64,000 bases of DNA from Phycisphaeraceae bacterium (GTDB lineage: Bacteria > Planctomycetota > Phycisphaerae > Phycisphaerales > SM1A02), in contig JAHBWY010000007.1 of assembly GCA_019636735.1 (NCBI GenBank), positions 161,579-225,578 on the forward strand. The letters are read 5' to 3'. The notes under the pieces were generated by a model that saw nothing but the letters and a program-made list of their open reading frames with translations, searched no databases and was not told the origin of the DNA. The translations under genes were made by a program, and so were the position numbers. This document shows positions 44,042 to 53,867 of this stretch, one piece after another. The first letter of the stretch is position 1. Every line of letters begins with the position of its first letter.

Positions 44042-44656
44042 TCAGGAGAGTGTCGCCGTTCGCGCCGGGTTCGGTGTGAAGCAGCGGTCAACATCCGCCC
44101 GCACAGAAGCCCGGCTTGTCCAGATCAGAATGAACACGGGCAAGGCGGCGGACATCAACGCACCGAACATGATCGAAAGGACGGTGAGAATGATCATCGC
44201 TGTCGGGTTCATTCCCTGGAGCGACGCCTCATCAAGGTGGGCCATGGTGTTCATCCAACCGACCACCGATCCCAGCACGACAAGCGCCAGCTTGAAGCAT
44301 GCCCACCACTTCAGAAGCGCGACGCCTCGACGCTTGCGCTGAAGGAGCCCGATTGAACCAACGAGCAGGAGCACCGCCGCAGCGAGCTCAGCCACACTCA
44401 GGACAATGGCCACACGGGAGCCGCCAGCCTGCACGGCAAAGGCCTGTTGAAACAAACTGGGCAGAAACAACGACACGCCTGTCACGACGACGATCGCCAT
44501 CGCCGACTGGGCAAGCCCCAGCGTCGCCAGCACGATGCCGATGACGGCGATAGGCGTCGGCCACGATGGCGGTCGTGGAGCCATCGGTGCGCCGCGCGTG
44601 GTCGGCGGCGCGACCGGGATACTCGGCTGGTCCGAGGGGTTTGAGTTCGCCTCCAC
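44042..44656 (-). CDS. Four-helix membrane protein of unknown function
   Basis: A 204-residue protein. A Pro/Thr-rich cytoplasmic N-terminus ('SNPSDQPSIPVAPPTTRG') is followed by four hydrophobic segments near 35-60, 78-105, 112-133 and 150-178. I do not recognise the family. It is probably co-transcribed with the zinc-ribbon gene downstream and is divergent from the sensor kinase gene, 145 bases away. Confidence 0.65.
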   Translation of the reverse strand: MEANSNPSDQPSIPVAPPTTRGAPMAPRPPSWPTPIAVIGIVLATLGLAQSAMAIVVVTGVSLFLPSLFQQAFAVQAGGSRVAIVLSVAELAAAVLLLVGSIGLLQRKRRGVALLKWWACFKLALVVLGSVVGWMNTMAHLDEASLQGMNPTAMIILTVLSIMFGALMSAALPVFILIWTSRASVRADVDRCFTPNPARTATLS

Positions 44657-44801
44657 GGGCGCACTTTAACAGGTCCGCTTCCTCGGCTGGTCGAGTCGCA
44701 GGGCCAGCTCAGATCGCGCCACCGGCGCCACTCACACTGGCTTTGCAGTCGGAGGTCACCCAGCCAGAACCGGGCGATCTCCTCAGCCGATCCCCCACGA
44801 G

Positions 44802-47291
44802 ATGCTGCGATCTCCTTTCCGTTCGCGCGCCCGTTCCGGACCGGCCGCATCCATCGCACGCCGTGCCTTCCTCGAGAGCACCGCCGCTGCATTGGTCGTG
44901 GCCGCCATCGTGCTCGTCTCGATCATTGGACTGTGGCGCACCAGCGAGAGGACCATTCTGCACCAGATGCATCAGGACTTGAGGACGCTTGCAGGAATCG
45001 CGGCCTCCACGATCGATCCAGAACTTCATCAGGCGCTCAGAAGTCCAGAACAGATCGACTCTCCGCTGTATGAGGCCGCGATTCGGGGTCTGCGAAGGGC
45101 GCAGGCCATGACCCCGGATGTCAAGTACATGTACACCATGGTCCAAGATGGGCCGCACATCCGATTCGTGCTCGACACTGCGCTGCCTGGAGATCATGAC
45201 GGCGATGGGCGAGAGGACCGAGCGCAGGTGTGGGAGATCTACGACTCCCTGGAACCTGAACTCCTGATGGCGTTCGGAGGGCCCGGAGGCCCGGGCATGG
45301 CGACATCCAGTCGGCGACCTCACACCGACGAGTGGGGCACCTTCATGACGGGGTACGCGCCGATCCTTGACGCCGATGGCCATCAGATCGGCGTGGCGGG
45401 CGTCGACCTGAATGTGGACACCTTCTACGCCAACCTCCGCGAGCAGCGGCGCCAAGTGATGCTCGGGCTGATTCCGGCCGCCTTCCTGACGCTGGCCGTC
45501 GGCATCGGAGCCTTCATTCTCCGATGCCGCCATCAGATGGCGCTCCGCGCCGCCGAAGAGGGAGAGCGCCGCGCCATGGCGACGGCGGGCCGCCTCGCTG
45601 AGAGCGAGCGGCGTTTCCGAACCCTTGCCGACGGCGCTCCCATGCTTGTCTGGAGCGCCCGCGCGGATGGCTACTGCGACTTCGTGAACAAGCCGTGGTG
45701 CGACTTTGTTGGTGCTCGAACCGAAGACGAGGTCGGCGGAGGTTGGCTCACCCACATTCACGACGACGATGTCGCACGGGTCCGAGAGGAGTTCTTCGCG
45801 GCCGTCCGCGAGCAGCGTCAGTTCCTGTCGGAGTACAGGATCCGTCGTGCCGACGGCGAGTGGCGCCTCATCATCGACAAGGGCGTGCCACGCGAGGAGA
45901 CTGGTGTCTTCGTCGGCCTCATTGGCGCCGGACTCGACATCACGGAGTTGCGCTTCGCCCAAGAGGAAATGAAGCGCGCCGTCGAGGCGGCCCAGGCCGC
46001 TGATCAGGCGAAGAGTGACTTCCTCGCCAACATGAGCCATGAGATTCGCACTCCGATCACCACGATTCTCGGATACACCGATCTCATCCGATCGTCGGAG
46101 GACCTCCGCCAAGAGGGCCTCACGGTCGATGATGCGCTCCGGTCCATTCGATCGGCCAGCGAACACCTCTTGACGGTCATCAACGATGTCCTCGACTTCT
46201 CGAAGATCGAAGCGGGCTTCATGCGCGTGGAGCGCATTGAGACGGACCTTCCCGCACTCCTCACCAGTTGCCTCGATCTCGTCCGCCTGAAGGCGAGGGA
46301 GAAGGGCCTCGCGCTCGAGCTGCGCTACGACTCGCCGATCCCCACTCGAGTCATGATCGATCCCACCCGATTGCGTCAGGTGGTCCTGAATCTCCTGAGC
46401 AACGCAGTCAAGTTCACGCGCGTCGGTGAAGTGCGGATGAAGTGCCGCTACTCCGGCGAACTCCTCTCGATCGAGATCGAGGACACGGGTGTTGGCCTCG
46501 CGCCGGCGCAGGCCAACAAGCTCTTCAAGCCCTTCTCACAGGCCGACTCTTCGGTCACCCGCACCCATGGTGGAACCGGCCTCGGCCTTGCGATCTGTCG
46601 GCGACTCGCGGAGCTGATGGGGGGAACCGTCCTCCTCGTTCGAAGCGAGCCCGGAGTCGGCTCGACTTTCGGTGTCCGGGTGGCGGCACCGATGTCATCG
46701 ACCGCCACCTTGACGACGGCGCCGGCCGCATTTGAGTCAGTGACTCTCCCGGTCGGAATCCAAGCGCCGCGCGGGAGCACTGGCGAATCGGGCCATCGGA
46801 TCGCGCCGACGAGTCCCGTCGGATCAGCCCTGCCGGGCGCATCCTCGGCGCGGCGCACGCTCAGGGGCCGGATTCTGCTGGTCGAGGACAGTGCCGACAA
46901 CCGAAGGCTCATCGCTCACTATCTCGCCCGCGCCGGCGCGGAAGTCGTGCTCGCCGAGCATGGAGGTGTCGCCCTCGACCGGCTGAAGTCGGCCGAGGAG
47001 TCCGGCGCTCCGATCGATCTCGTCGTGACCGATCTCCAGATGCCCACGATGGACGGTCTGACCCTGATGCGCACGATCAGGAACTCGGGTTCGACGATCC
47101 CGATCGTCGCGCTCACGGCCCACGCTGTCGGAAAGGAGCGTGATCGTTGCCTGGTTGCCGGATGCAGCGACTTCACGACGAAGCCCATCGATCGCGATGC
47201 GCTGCTGTCGATCTGCGCCCGGTGGCTCGAAGCCAAGACGACTGCTCCGAACGCCGCGACGGCCTCTTCCCCCGAGGCCCCGCTGTGCTGA
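44802..47291 (+). CDS. Hybrid sensor histidine kinase with PAS and receiver domains
   Basis: An 829-residue two-component kinase. Membrane helices at about 27-47 and 222-243 enclose a periplasmic sensor of about 175 residues ('MTPDVKYMYTMVQDGPHIRF', plus an acidic loop 'LPGDHDGDGREDRAQVWEIY'). A PAS/PAC domain spans about 272-390. The dimerisation domain has the phosphorylated H413 in 'FLANMSHEIRTPI', then an ATPase domain with 'NLLSNAVKFT', 'EDTGVGLAP' and 'GGTGLGLAICRRL'. The C-terminal receiver has D744 in 'VVTDLQMPTMDG'. No partner regulator is adjacent, so a His-Asp phosphorelay to a distant phosphotransfer protein is likely. Confidence 0.93.
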   Translation: MLRSPFRSRARSGPAASIARRAFLESTAAALVVAAIVLVSIIGLWRTSERTILHQMHQDLRTLAGIAASTIDPELHQALRSPEQIDSPLYEAAIRGLRRAQAMTPDVKYMYTMVQDGPHIRFVLDTALPGDHDGDGREDRAQVWEIYDSLEPELLMAFGGPGGPGMATSSRRPHTDEWGTFMTGYAPILDADGHQIGVAGVDLNVDTFYANLREQRRQVMLGLIPAAFLTLAVGIGAFILRCRHQMALRAAEEGERRAMATAGRLAESERRFRTLADGAPMLVWSARADGYCDFVNKPWCDFVGARTEDEVGGGWLTHIHDDDVARVREEFFAAVREQRQFLSEYRIRRADGEWRLIIDKGVPREETGVFVGLIGAGLDITELRFAQEEMKRAVEAAQAADQAKSDFLANMSHEIRTPITTILGYTDLIRSSEDLRQEGLTVDDALRSIRSASEHLLTVINDVLDFSKIEAGFMRVERIETDLPALLTSCLDLVRLKAREKGLALELRYDSPIPTRVMIDPTRLRQVVLNLLSNAVKFTRVGEVRMKCRYSGELLSIEIEDTGVGLAPAQANKLFKPFSQADSSVTRTHGGTGLGLAICRRLAELMGGTVLLVRSEPGVGSTFGVRVAAPMSSTATLTTAPAAFESVTLPVGIQAPRGSTGESGHRIAPTSPVGSALPGASSARRTLRGRILLVEDSADNRRLIAHYLARAGAEVVLAEHGGVALDRLKSAEESGAPIDLVVTDLQMPTMDGLTLMRTIRNSGSTIPIVALTAHAVGKERDRCLVAGCSDFTTKPIDRDALLSICARWLEAKTTAPNAATASSPEAPLC

Positions 47292-47309
47292 CGCGCGGTA
47301 GCCTTCGGT

Positions 47310-49094
47310 GTGCACGATCTCGGCCTGCTCACCACGATCGCTGCCGGGTTCACCGCCGCGTGGATCTTCGGCGTCATCACCCAGCGCCTTGGGCTGTCGC
47401 CCATCGTCGGCTATCTGATCGCGGGCGTGCTCATCGGGCCCTCGACGCCCGGCTTGGTCGGCGACTCCGCGATCGCGCAGCAACTCGCCGAGATCGGCGT
47501 GATCCTCCTCATGTTCGCGGTTGGGCTTCACTTCCGCCCCCGCGATCTCCTCGCGGTCCGCAACATCGCAGTCCCCGGCGCCATCGTGCAGAGCGCCAGC
47601 GCGACTGTTGTGACCGCCATCGTCTTCGCGTGGTTTGGCTGGTCATGGATTGGTGGCGGCGTGCTCGGCATGGCCATGGCAGTGGCGAGCACCGTCGTTC
47701 TCATGCGTGTCCTGATGGATCGCGGCATGGTGACCTCCGTCCATGGTCGCGTGGCCATCGGATGGTTGATCGTCGAAGACATCTTCACCGTGGTCCTGCT
47801 CGTGATGCTGCCCGTGCTGGGACGGGCGTTGGGCACCTCGACCCTGCCCACGGTCGCCGCGCTCGGCGCTGACGAGGGAGGCACGCTCTCTACCGTCGCC
47901 ACGCTGGGGTGGGCCATGGTGAAGCTCGCGGCGCTCGTCGCCATCATGTTTCTTGCGGGGTCACGCGTCGTTCCATGGATCCTCCTCCAGGTGGCTCGCC
48001 TGCGCTCGCGCGAGCTCTTTACGCTGACGGTGCTCGTGCTCTCGATCGGCATCGCCGTCGGCTCCGCGGCGTTCTTTGGCGCTTCGCTCGCCCTCGGCGC
48101 GTTTCTTGCGGGGATGGTCGTCGGCGCTTCGCCCACGAGCCATCAGGCCGGCGCCGACGCTCTTCCGATGCGCGACGCCTTCGCCGTCCTCTTCTTCGTC
48201 TCGGTCGGGATGCTCTTTGATCCGCGCTTCCTCTGGCAGGAACCATGGCTCGTGGCCGCAGCCCTCGGCGTGGTGCTCGTCGTCAAACCTGCGACGGCGC
48301 TCCTGCTCGTCGTCTGCCTGGGTCACTCGCTTCGGACGGGCTTGACCGTCGCGGTGGGCCTCGCCCAGATCGGAGAGTTCTCCTTCATCCTCGCGCATGT
48401 CGCGGTCGAGGCGGGGCTTCTTCCCGACGCGGGACGACAGGTCCTGGTGGCCGTGGCCATCATCTCGATCTCGCTGAACCCCATGACCTTCCGCTCGATC
48501 GGGTCCATCGAGCGCTGGGTGGAGCAACGGCCGCGACTTCATCGCTGGCTCGCCGGGCGCGCCGATCGACGCGGAGCCGCGCGCAACACCGCGATGGCCC
48601 AGCAGGTGGCCGAGACCACCAAGCCACTCGCCGTGATCGTGGGCTATGGCCCCGTCGGTCGCGTCGTCGATGCACTGCTGCGCGACGCGGGGATCGACAC
48701 CGCGATCGTCGATCGCAACGCCGACACCATCTCGACCCTCGCGACGCAGGGCCGCATGGCCATCTTCGGCGATGCCGAGCGCCTGGAGATTCTCGAACAT
48801 GCCGGCGTGCGACGGGCAGGTTCGATGATCATCACGCTTCCCAACTCCGGTGAAGTGATTCCCATGATCTTGCAGGCGCGCGAGCTCAATCCGGAGATCG
48901 ACATCACGGTGCGCGCCAGATACCTCGGAGAGCGGGATGCCCTGCGCCGCGCGGGCGCGCGAACGGTCATCTTCGAGGAAGGTGAAGCGGGCATGGCAAT
49001 CGCGCGCCAGGTGCTACGCCGTCGTGGGATCGATGCAGCCACCGAAGATCGCCTGGTCGCGTCATTGCGGCGCATGTGGTCGATCGAGCAGTAG
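47310..49094 (+). CDS. KefB/YbaL-like cation/proton antiporter (CPA2) with TrkA-N domain
   Basis: A 594-residue monovalent cation/proton antiporter. About 12 helices cover residues 1-400: 'GLSPIVGYLIAGVLIGPSTP', 'AEIGVILLMFAVGLHF', 'SAAFFGASLALGAFLAGMVV', 'FFVSVGMLFDPRF'. Residues about 440-560 are a regulatory NAD-binding RCK domain: 'VIVGYGPVGRVVDALLRDAG', 'DTAIVDRN', 'IFGDAERLEILEHAGVRRAG'. There is no TrkA-C domain. It starts with GTG 18 bases after the kinase stop and may share its transcript. Potassium or glutathione-linked potassium efflux is the likely role. Confidence 0.9.
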   Translation: MHDLGLLTTIAAGFTAAWIFGVITQRLGLSPIVGYLIAGVLIGPSTPGLVGDSAIAQQLAEIGVILLMFAVGLHFRPRDLLAVRNIAVPGAIVQSASATVVTAIVFAWFGWSWIGGGVLGMAMAVASTVVLMRVLMDRGMVTSVHGRVAIGWLIVEDIFTVVLLVMLPVLGRALGTSTLPTVAALGADEGGTLSTVATLGWAMVKLAALVAIMFLAGSRVVPWILLQVARLRSRELFTLTVLVLSIGIAVGSAAFFGASLALGAFLAGMVVGASPTSHQAGADALPMRDAFAVLFFVSVGMLFDPRFLWQEPWLVAAALGVVLVVKPATALLLVVCLGHSLRTGLTVAVGLAQIGEFSFILAHVAVEAGLLPDAGRQVLVAVAIISISLNPMTFRSIGSIERWVEQRPRLHRWLAGRADRRGAARNTAMAQQVAETTKPLAVIVGYGPVGRVVDALLRDAGIDTAIVDRNADTISTLATQGRMAIFGDAERLEILEHAGVRRAGSMIITLPNSGEVIPMILQARELNPEIDITVRARYLGERDALRRAGARTVIFEEGEAGMAIARQVLRRRGIDAATEDRLVASLRRMWSIEQ

Positions 49095-49118
49095 CGTCCG
49101 AGTCGGCGACCACCGACA

Positions 49119-49499
49119 TCAGGCAAAGACCGAACGACCGGCGAGCTTCATGCCCAGGAACGCACTGCCGAGGCAGAGGATGTTCGCGATGATCACATGT
49201 GCCGACGCCAGCCAATACTGGCGCTCTTCGAGCAGCATGATCGTGTCACGCGAAAACGCGGAGAAGGTGGTGAACCCCCCGAGGAGACCGACGAAGAGCG
49301 CCGTTCGATACTCCTCGCGGATGGCCGAGTCATGGAGCGCCCCGTGGGCATAGCCGGCGAGCGCGCAGCCCGCGACATTGACCGCCACCGTCCCGAACGG
49401 GAATCCGCTGCCGAGCAGTCGTGTCACTCCCGCGCCGATGCCCCAGCGAAGGAGGCCGCCGACCCCGGCTCCCGCAAAGATCATCAGCGCCAGTTTCAA
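49119..49499 (-). CDS. crcB: Fluoride ion channel CrcB/Fluc
   Basis: A 126-residue four-helix protein of the Fluc family, which exports toxic fluoride as an antiparallel dimer. Signature residues are 'AGAGVGGLLRWGIGAGVTR', 'GTVAVNVAGCALAGY', and 'GLLGGFTTFSAFSRDTIMLL', including the phenylalanine-box and sodium-site region. The start is TTG at 49499, overlapping the stop of the Na/Pi symporter gene as TTGA. No fluoride riboswitch is visible; coupling to the upstream gene would put it under that promoter. Confidence 0.93.
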   Translation of the reverse strand: MKLALMIFAGAGVGGLLRWGIGAGVTRLLGSGFPFGTVAVNVAGCALAGYAHGALHDSAIREEYRTALFVGLLGGFTTFSAFSRDTIMLLEERQYWLASAHVIIANILCLGSAFLGMKLAGRSVFA

Positions 49500-51160
49500 G
49501 AGAGCCCCCTGTCGACCCGCTCGTGGTGCACCGCATCGTCGTCATGCACCAGTGAGGACCCTTCGGACGGCTCCTCAGGAGCGCTGCTGACCTGAGCTGG
49601 CACGAGATGATGCATGGTTCTCCAGAGGTGATAACACAGGCGATCGAGTCGAAGCAGAGTCTCCACACGCGCGATGGCTGCCTCTGCCGGGATCATGCCC
49701 TTGGCCGCCGAATCGAGCAGGACCAGCCGGCCATCCTTCCTGAGCACGGCGAGTTGCGCCGAGAGCGAGGCGGCCTGCTGCACGGCTGCTTCGCCACGCT
49801 CCCCGTCGTCGAGTGCCAGGTGAAGCATGGTTCGGGCGATGGTCACGGCGCTCGATATCTCGCTGCTTGCGACCCCCGTGATCGGGAGCGATGGCGGAGT
49901 CAGTTCCCGGAGAGTCACGAGAAGCCGTCTGAGGTGATCGGCCGCGTGAAACATCGATGCGGTGTCGCGCACTTCCGCCTCACTGTGCGCCGAGCGGGAA
50001 AACTGCGCGTGGAATCGCCCGACCTCTTCGAGCGCTCGGCGACACTCCTCGATGGCCTGCTCATGAATCCGCGACGGCGGCAGACCGCGATCGAGGGCAT
50101 CGAGGCCGCACCGGGCCATGCGCCGAATGACCGCGCTCATCGCGCGCCGCGCCGCTTCGATGGCGACCGACCCCGTCACGGCGGTCAGTGAGGAGAGATG
50201 GCTGGTCATGGACTCCCGACGCTCGGGAATGATGCGCTCGATGGCTTTCGACAGCGGCCGCACGCAGGGCATGATCAGCAGGGTGCCCAAGCCATTGAAT
50301 GCAGTGTGAAAGGCCGCGAGCGCGGTTGCGGGCGAGGCATGTTCCGCTTCCATGACATCGACCACGAGGCGCAGGAACACGGGAAGAATCAGGAACGCGA
50401 CGACGCCCGTGACGACATTGAAGGTGATGTGCACCGCCGCCGTACGGACCGCCGGCACGGGCGCCCCGATGACGGCGATGACCGCTTTCGGAGTCGTCCC
50501 GATGTTCTGACCGATGACCAGAGCAGCGGCCTGTTCCATTGTGATCGCGCCGGTGGAGATCGCGACGATGGTCGTCGCGACCGCGGCACTCGAACTCTGC
50601 ATGAGCACGGTCATCACAAAGCCGATGCCGACCATGATCAGCCGGCCCCCGACACCTTCACCCCCCACACCGGCCAGGTTGATCTGCGTGGCCAGGTGAC
50701 TGATGCCCGACTGGAGCAGGTCGATGCCGATGAAGATGAGCGCAAACCCGGCGAGCGCATCACCGCCCGCACGAAGCCCCCCTCGACCCAGCAGGCGAAG
50801 CGCCACACCCGCGAGCACCAGCGGCGGCGCCAGCGTCCCGAGCGAGATCTTGAGTCCGAGCAATGAGACGATCCAGCCCGTGCTCGTCGTTCCGAGGTTC
50901 GAGCCCACGATCACGCCAATCGACTGCGGAAAGGTGAGCAGGCCCGCGCTGACGAAGCCGATCGTCGTGAGGGTCGTCGCCGTTGACGACTGCACCACGG
51001 CCGTCGCCGCAGCGCCCGCCGCAAGCCCGCTCCAGGGCCCTCGAATCACCCGCATCAGGACTTGTCGCAGCGAATCCCCGGCCATGGACTTCAATCCATC
51101 GCTCATCATGAGCATGCCGAGCAGAAAGAGGCCGATTCCTCCAAGCAGCGCCACGACCAT
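49496..51160 (-). CDS. Na/Pi cotransporter family protein with PhoU-like domain
   Basis: A 554-residue protein. Residues about 1-310 are the Na/Pi symporter core with two inverted repeats, each carrying the glutamine-serine motif: 'VVQSSTATTLTTIGFVSAGL' and 'LMQSSSAAVATTIVAISTGA'. 'GSNLGTTSTGW' and 'GQNIGTTPKAV' follow the repeats. Residues about 330-540 are helical and PhoU-like. It should import phosphate with sodium or sense phosphate. ATG 51160 was preferred over 51232 because the longer form would overlap the divergent trehalose gene and adds a non-hydrophobic stretch. Confidence 0.88.
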   Translation of the reverse strand: MVVALLGGIGLFLLGMLMMSDGLKSMAGDSLRQVLMRVIRGPWSGLAAGAAATAVVQSSTATTLTTIGFVSAGLLTFPQSIGVIVGSNLGTTSTGWIVSLLGLKISLGTLAPPLVLAGVALRLLGRGGLRAGGDALAGFALIFIGIDLLQSGISHLATQINLAGVGGEGVGGRLIMVGIGFVMTVLMQSSSAAVATTIVAISTGAITMEQAAALVIGQNIGTTPKAVIAVIGAPVPAVRTAAVHITFNVVTGVVAFLILPVFLRLVVDVMEAEHASPATALAAFHTAFNGLGTLLIMPCVRPLSKAIERIIPERRESMTSHLSSLTAVTGSVAIEAARRAMSAVIRRMARCGLDALDRGLPPSRIHEQAIEECRRALEEVGRFHAQFSRSAHSEAEVRDTASMFHAADHLRRLLVTLRELTPPSLPITGVASSEISSAVTIARTMLHLALDDGERGEAAVQQAASLSAQLAVLRKDGRLVLLDSAAKGMIPAEAAIARVETLLRLDRLCYHLWRTMHHLVPAQVSSAPEEPSEGSSLVHDDDAVHHERVDRGLS

Positions 51161-51186
51161 CAGCGCAGAATACCCCTCACGAAGCC

Positions 51187-53784
51187 ATGAGCGCCATTGA
51201 ACACCAACTGCTGCGGATCGCGAGGACTCCACGACTTCTCATCGCGAGCGACTACGACGGCGTGCTTGCGCCCATCGTGGAGGACCCCGCCGAGGCTCGT
51301 CCGGCGCCGGGGGTTCCCTCGCTTCTCGCGGAGTTGGCGGCGATCCGACAGACCGATGTCGCGCTCATCAGCGGACGGCCGCTTCCCGAGCTCACGGCGT
51401 TGCTGGGCGACCTCTCCGGCGCCGGTGTGCACATGGTGGGCGGTCACGGCGCCGAATGGCCCGATGCCGATGATGATGATCGCGTGCGCTCCGCGGAGCA
51501 TCGGCTGAAGCCGCTCATGCATCGGGCGGAGACGCTGCTTCGTTCATGGCGCGATGCACGCCTCGAGATCAAGTCGGCGTCGCTGGCACTGCACTACCGG
51601 CGCGTGGCCGAGGAGGCGGCACCGGAGTTCGTGGTGGCGGCGCGCGGACTCGCGCGCGGCGACGAGGGCGTGCGCGTGCTCGAAGGTCGCAAGGTCATCG
51701 AGTTCGTGCTCGAGGGCCTCGACAAGGGCGATGCGCTCCGACGCATCCGGGCCATGACCTCAGCGACTTCGGTGCTCTTCTTCGGCGATGATGTCACCGA
51801 CGAGGACGCCTTCCGCGTGCTTGAACTCCAGGACAGCGGCGTGGCTGTGAACGGTCGTCGCCGCGGCGCTCACTTTGAGCTTCCCGATGTGCCGAGCGTC
51901 GTCCAGAGCCTCGAGCGCCTGCTCGAACTCCGGCGCGCGTGGGCCGACGACACCGAACCGACGGCGATCGATGCTCACGCCATCCTCTCCGATCAGCGGA
52001 CTGCGGCGGTGGTCGATCCGCGCGGCGTCATCTGCTGGCTCTGCCTGCCGCAGATCGACTCTCCCCCGCTCTTTGCCTCGCTCCTCGGTCCGCGCCTGGG
52101 CGTCGGCTCGCAGCGATCGACCAGCGCCGGGCGCTTCTCGATTGTGCCCACGGATCCATCGCTGGCCTTGTCGGAGCCTCGGCAGTCATATCTGGGTCAC
52201 TCGCTCATCCTGACGACCGAGTGGGGCCCTCACCTGCGCGTGACCGACTACCTCGACGGCTCGGGCGGGCGCCCCTTTCAGCGAGCCGGTCGAAGCGATC
52301 TTGTGCGCGTCATCGAGGGGCGAGGCCGTGTACGCATCGAGTTTGCGCCGCGGCCTGACTTCGGGCGCGTTCCGGCGACGCTCGACATCGTTCAGGGACA
52401 GGGCGTGGTCCTTCGTGGACTGAACGATCCCGTGGTGCTCCATGCGCCAGGTGTCTCGTGGACCATCGAACACGAAGGTTCCCATCAACTGGCGACGGCG
52501 GAGGTCGAACTCCAGGGCCAACCCGTGGTGCTCGAACTTCGATACGGCACCGGCACACTCCGCGCCGCGCAGGTGGCCGAGATCGATCGAAGGCGACAGA
52601 CGGAGCGCTTCTGGTCGAGCTGGGTGAAGTCCCTTTCGCTTCCACCCGTCGCGCAGGAAGCGGTGACTCGAAGCGCCCTCTTGCTGAAGGCGCTGATTCA
52701 CGGTCCGACGGGGGCGATTGCGGCGGCCGCCACCACGAGCCTGCCCGAGGTCCTCGGTGGTTCGCGCAACTGGGACTATCGCTTCTGCTGGCCGCGCGAT
52801 GCCTCCCTCGCGGCGGCGGCGCTGCACCGCTTGGGGAACACCGGCCCGGCAATGCGCTTCCTCGACTGGATGCTGGGCATTCTCGACACCATCGGTTCAC
52901 CCGAGCGACTCCGCCCGATCTACACGGTGCGCGGCCAGGACCTCGGCCCCGAAGGAGAGATCTCCGAACTCTCCGGATATGCCGAGAGTCGCCCGATCCG
53001 AATCGGGAACGCCGCGGCGCAGCAGGTGCAGCTCGATGTCTTCGGTCCGGTCTGCGACCTCGCATGGATGCTCGCGGCCGGAGGCGCGCCACTCTCGGCT
53101 GATCACCTGCGCCTGGTCGAGGCGATGGTGACCGCGGTCGAGCGGCGCTGGCGTGATCCTGACAGCGGAATCTGGGAGATTCGTGGCTCGCAGCGCCACT
53201 ATGTCCACTCGAAGATCATGGCGTGGTACGCCGTCGATCGGGCGCTGCGCGTCGTCGATGCCATGCTTGGCGAGGATCGTCCGACATGGCGAGCCCTCCG
53301 AGAGGAGATCGGCAACGAGATCCTCTCGCGCGGCTGGAGCGACAGCCTCGGCGCCTTCACCATGGCGTACGAACTCATCGAGTTCGACGCGGGCGCACTT
53401 TGGGTCGGACTCAGCGGGTTTCTTCCGCCCGACGATGCGCGCTTCGCCGCCACCGTCGATGCCGTCACCAGGAACCTCCGCCGCGGCAAGGGCGTCCTGC
53501 GCTATCGCTTCGACGACGGTCTTCCCGGTCGCGAGGGCGGTTTCCTTCTCTGCCTCGGATGGCTCATCGAAGCGAACCTGCTCCTCGGTCGGCGTGCCGA
53601 AGCGGAGCGACTCTTCCAAGATCTTCTCGAGTGCGCGGGGCCACTCGGCATCATGGCGGAGCAATCCGAAGTGGGCAGTCATCGGGCGCTCGGCAACATT
53701 CCGCAGGCGTACTCCCATGTGGCAGTCATCAACGCCGCGGTCGCCCTCTCGGCGGGAGCAGCGCGGTCATCCGGTGCTCGATGA
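51187..53784 (+). CDS. Trehalose-6-phosphate phosphatase (OtsB) fused to GH15 glycosidase
   Basis: An 865-residue fusion. Residues about 1-245 are a HAD phosphatase of the OtsB type: 'IASDYDGVLAPI', 'LISGRPLPEL', 'GGHGAEWP', 'LEGLDKGDAL' and 'GDDVTDEDAF' keep the motifs that convert trehalose-6-phosphate to trehalose. Residues about 260-860 are a family 15 glycosidase of the trehalase-like group: 'GSRNWDYRFCWPRDASL', 'SGYAESRPIRIGNAAAQQVQ', with the expected general acid E664 ('DSGIWEIR') and base E825 ('IMAEQSEVG'). Both halves look active. No otsA is nearby. The gene is divergent from the Na/Pi gene with 26 bases between starts. Confidence 0.9.
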   Translation: MSAIEHQLLRIARTPRLLIASDYDGVLAPIVEDPAEARPAPGVPSLLAELAAIRQTDVALISGRPLPELTALLGDLSGAGVHMVGGHGAEWPDADDDDRVRSAEHRLKPLMHRAETLLRSWRDARLEIKSASLALHYRRVAEEAAPEFVVAARGLARGDEGVRVLEGRKVIEFVLEGLDKGDALRRIRAMTSATSVLFFGDDVTDEDAFRVLELQDSGVAVNGRRRGAHFELPDVPSVVQSLERLLELRRAWADDTEPTAIDAHAILSDQRTAAVVDPRGVICWLCLPQIDSPPLFASLLGPRLGVGSQRSTSAGRFSIVPTDPSLALSEPRQSYLGHSLILTTEWGPHLRVTDYLDGSGGRPFQRAGRSDLVRVIEGRGRVRIEFAPRPDFGRVPATLDIVQGQGVVLRGLNDPVVLHAPGVSWTIEHEGSHQLATAEVELQGQPVVLELRYGTGTLRAAQVAEIDRRRQTERFWSSWVKSLSLPPVAQEAVTRSALLLKALIHGPTGAIAAAATTSLPEVLGGSRNWDYRFCWPRDASLAAAALHRLGNTGPAMRFLDWMLGILDTIGSPERLRPIYTVRGQDLGPEGEISELSGYAESRPIRIGNAAAQQVQLDVFGPVCDLAWMLAAGGAPLSADHLRLVEAMVTAVERRWRDPDSGIWEIRGSQRHYVHSKIMAWYAVDRALRVVDAMLGEDRPTWRALREEIGNEILSRGWSDSLGAFTMAYELIEFDAGALWVGLSGFLPPDDARFAATVDAVTRNLRRGKGVLRYRFDDGLPGREGGFLLCLGWLIEANLLLGRRAEAERLFQDLLECAGPLGIMAEQSEVGSHRALGNIPQAYSHVAVINAAVALSAGAARSSGAR

Positions 53785-53794
53785 ACGCCATGAT

Positions 53795-53857
53795 CTCGAT
53801 ACCCTCGATACCTTCGATACCTTCGATACCTTCGACACCACCGATACCCCCGGCACC
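53795..53857. repeat. 9-bp tandem repeat array
   Basis: Six units of the form (C/T)TCGATACC run head to tail from 53795 to 53848, becoming degenerate at the right (ttcgacacc, accgatacc), and a seventh decayed unit ends at 53857. The array begins ten bases after the OtsB-GH15 stop. It is a simple minisatellite, with no spacer sequences. Confidence 0.9.
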
Positions 53858-53867
53858 CTGACCCGCG

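Noticed and set aside
44709..46166. A 485-codon minus-strand frame opposite the sensor kinase
   Set aside because: The kinase on the plus strand has complete PAS, HisKA and receiver motifs; the antisense product shows no recognisable fold.
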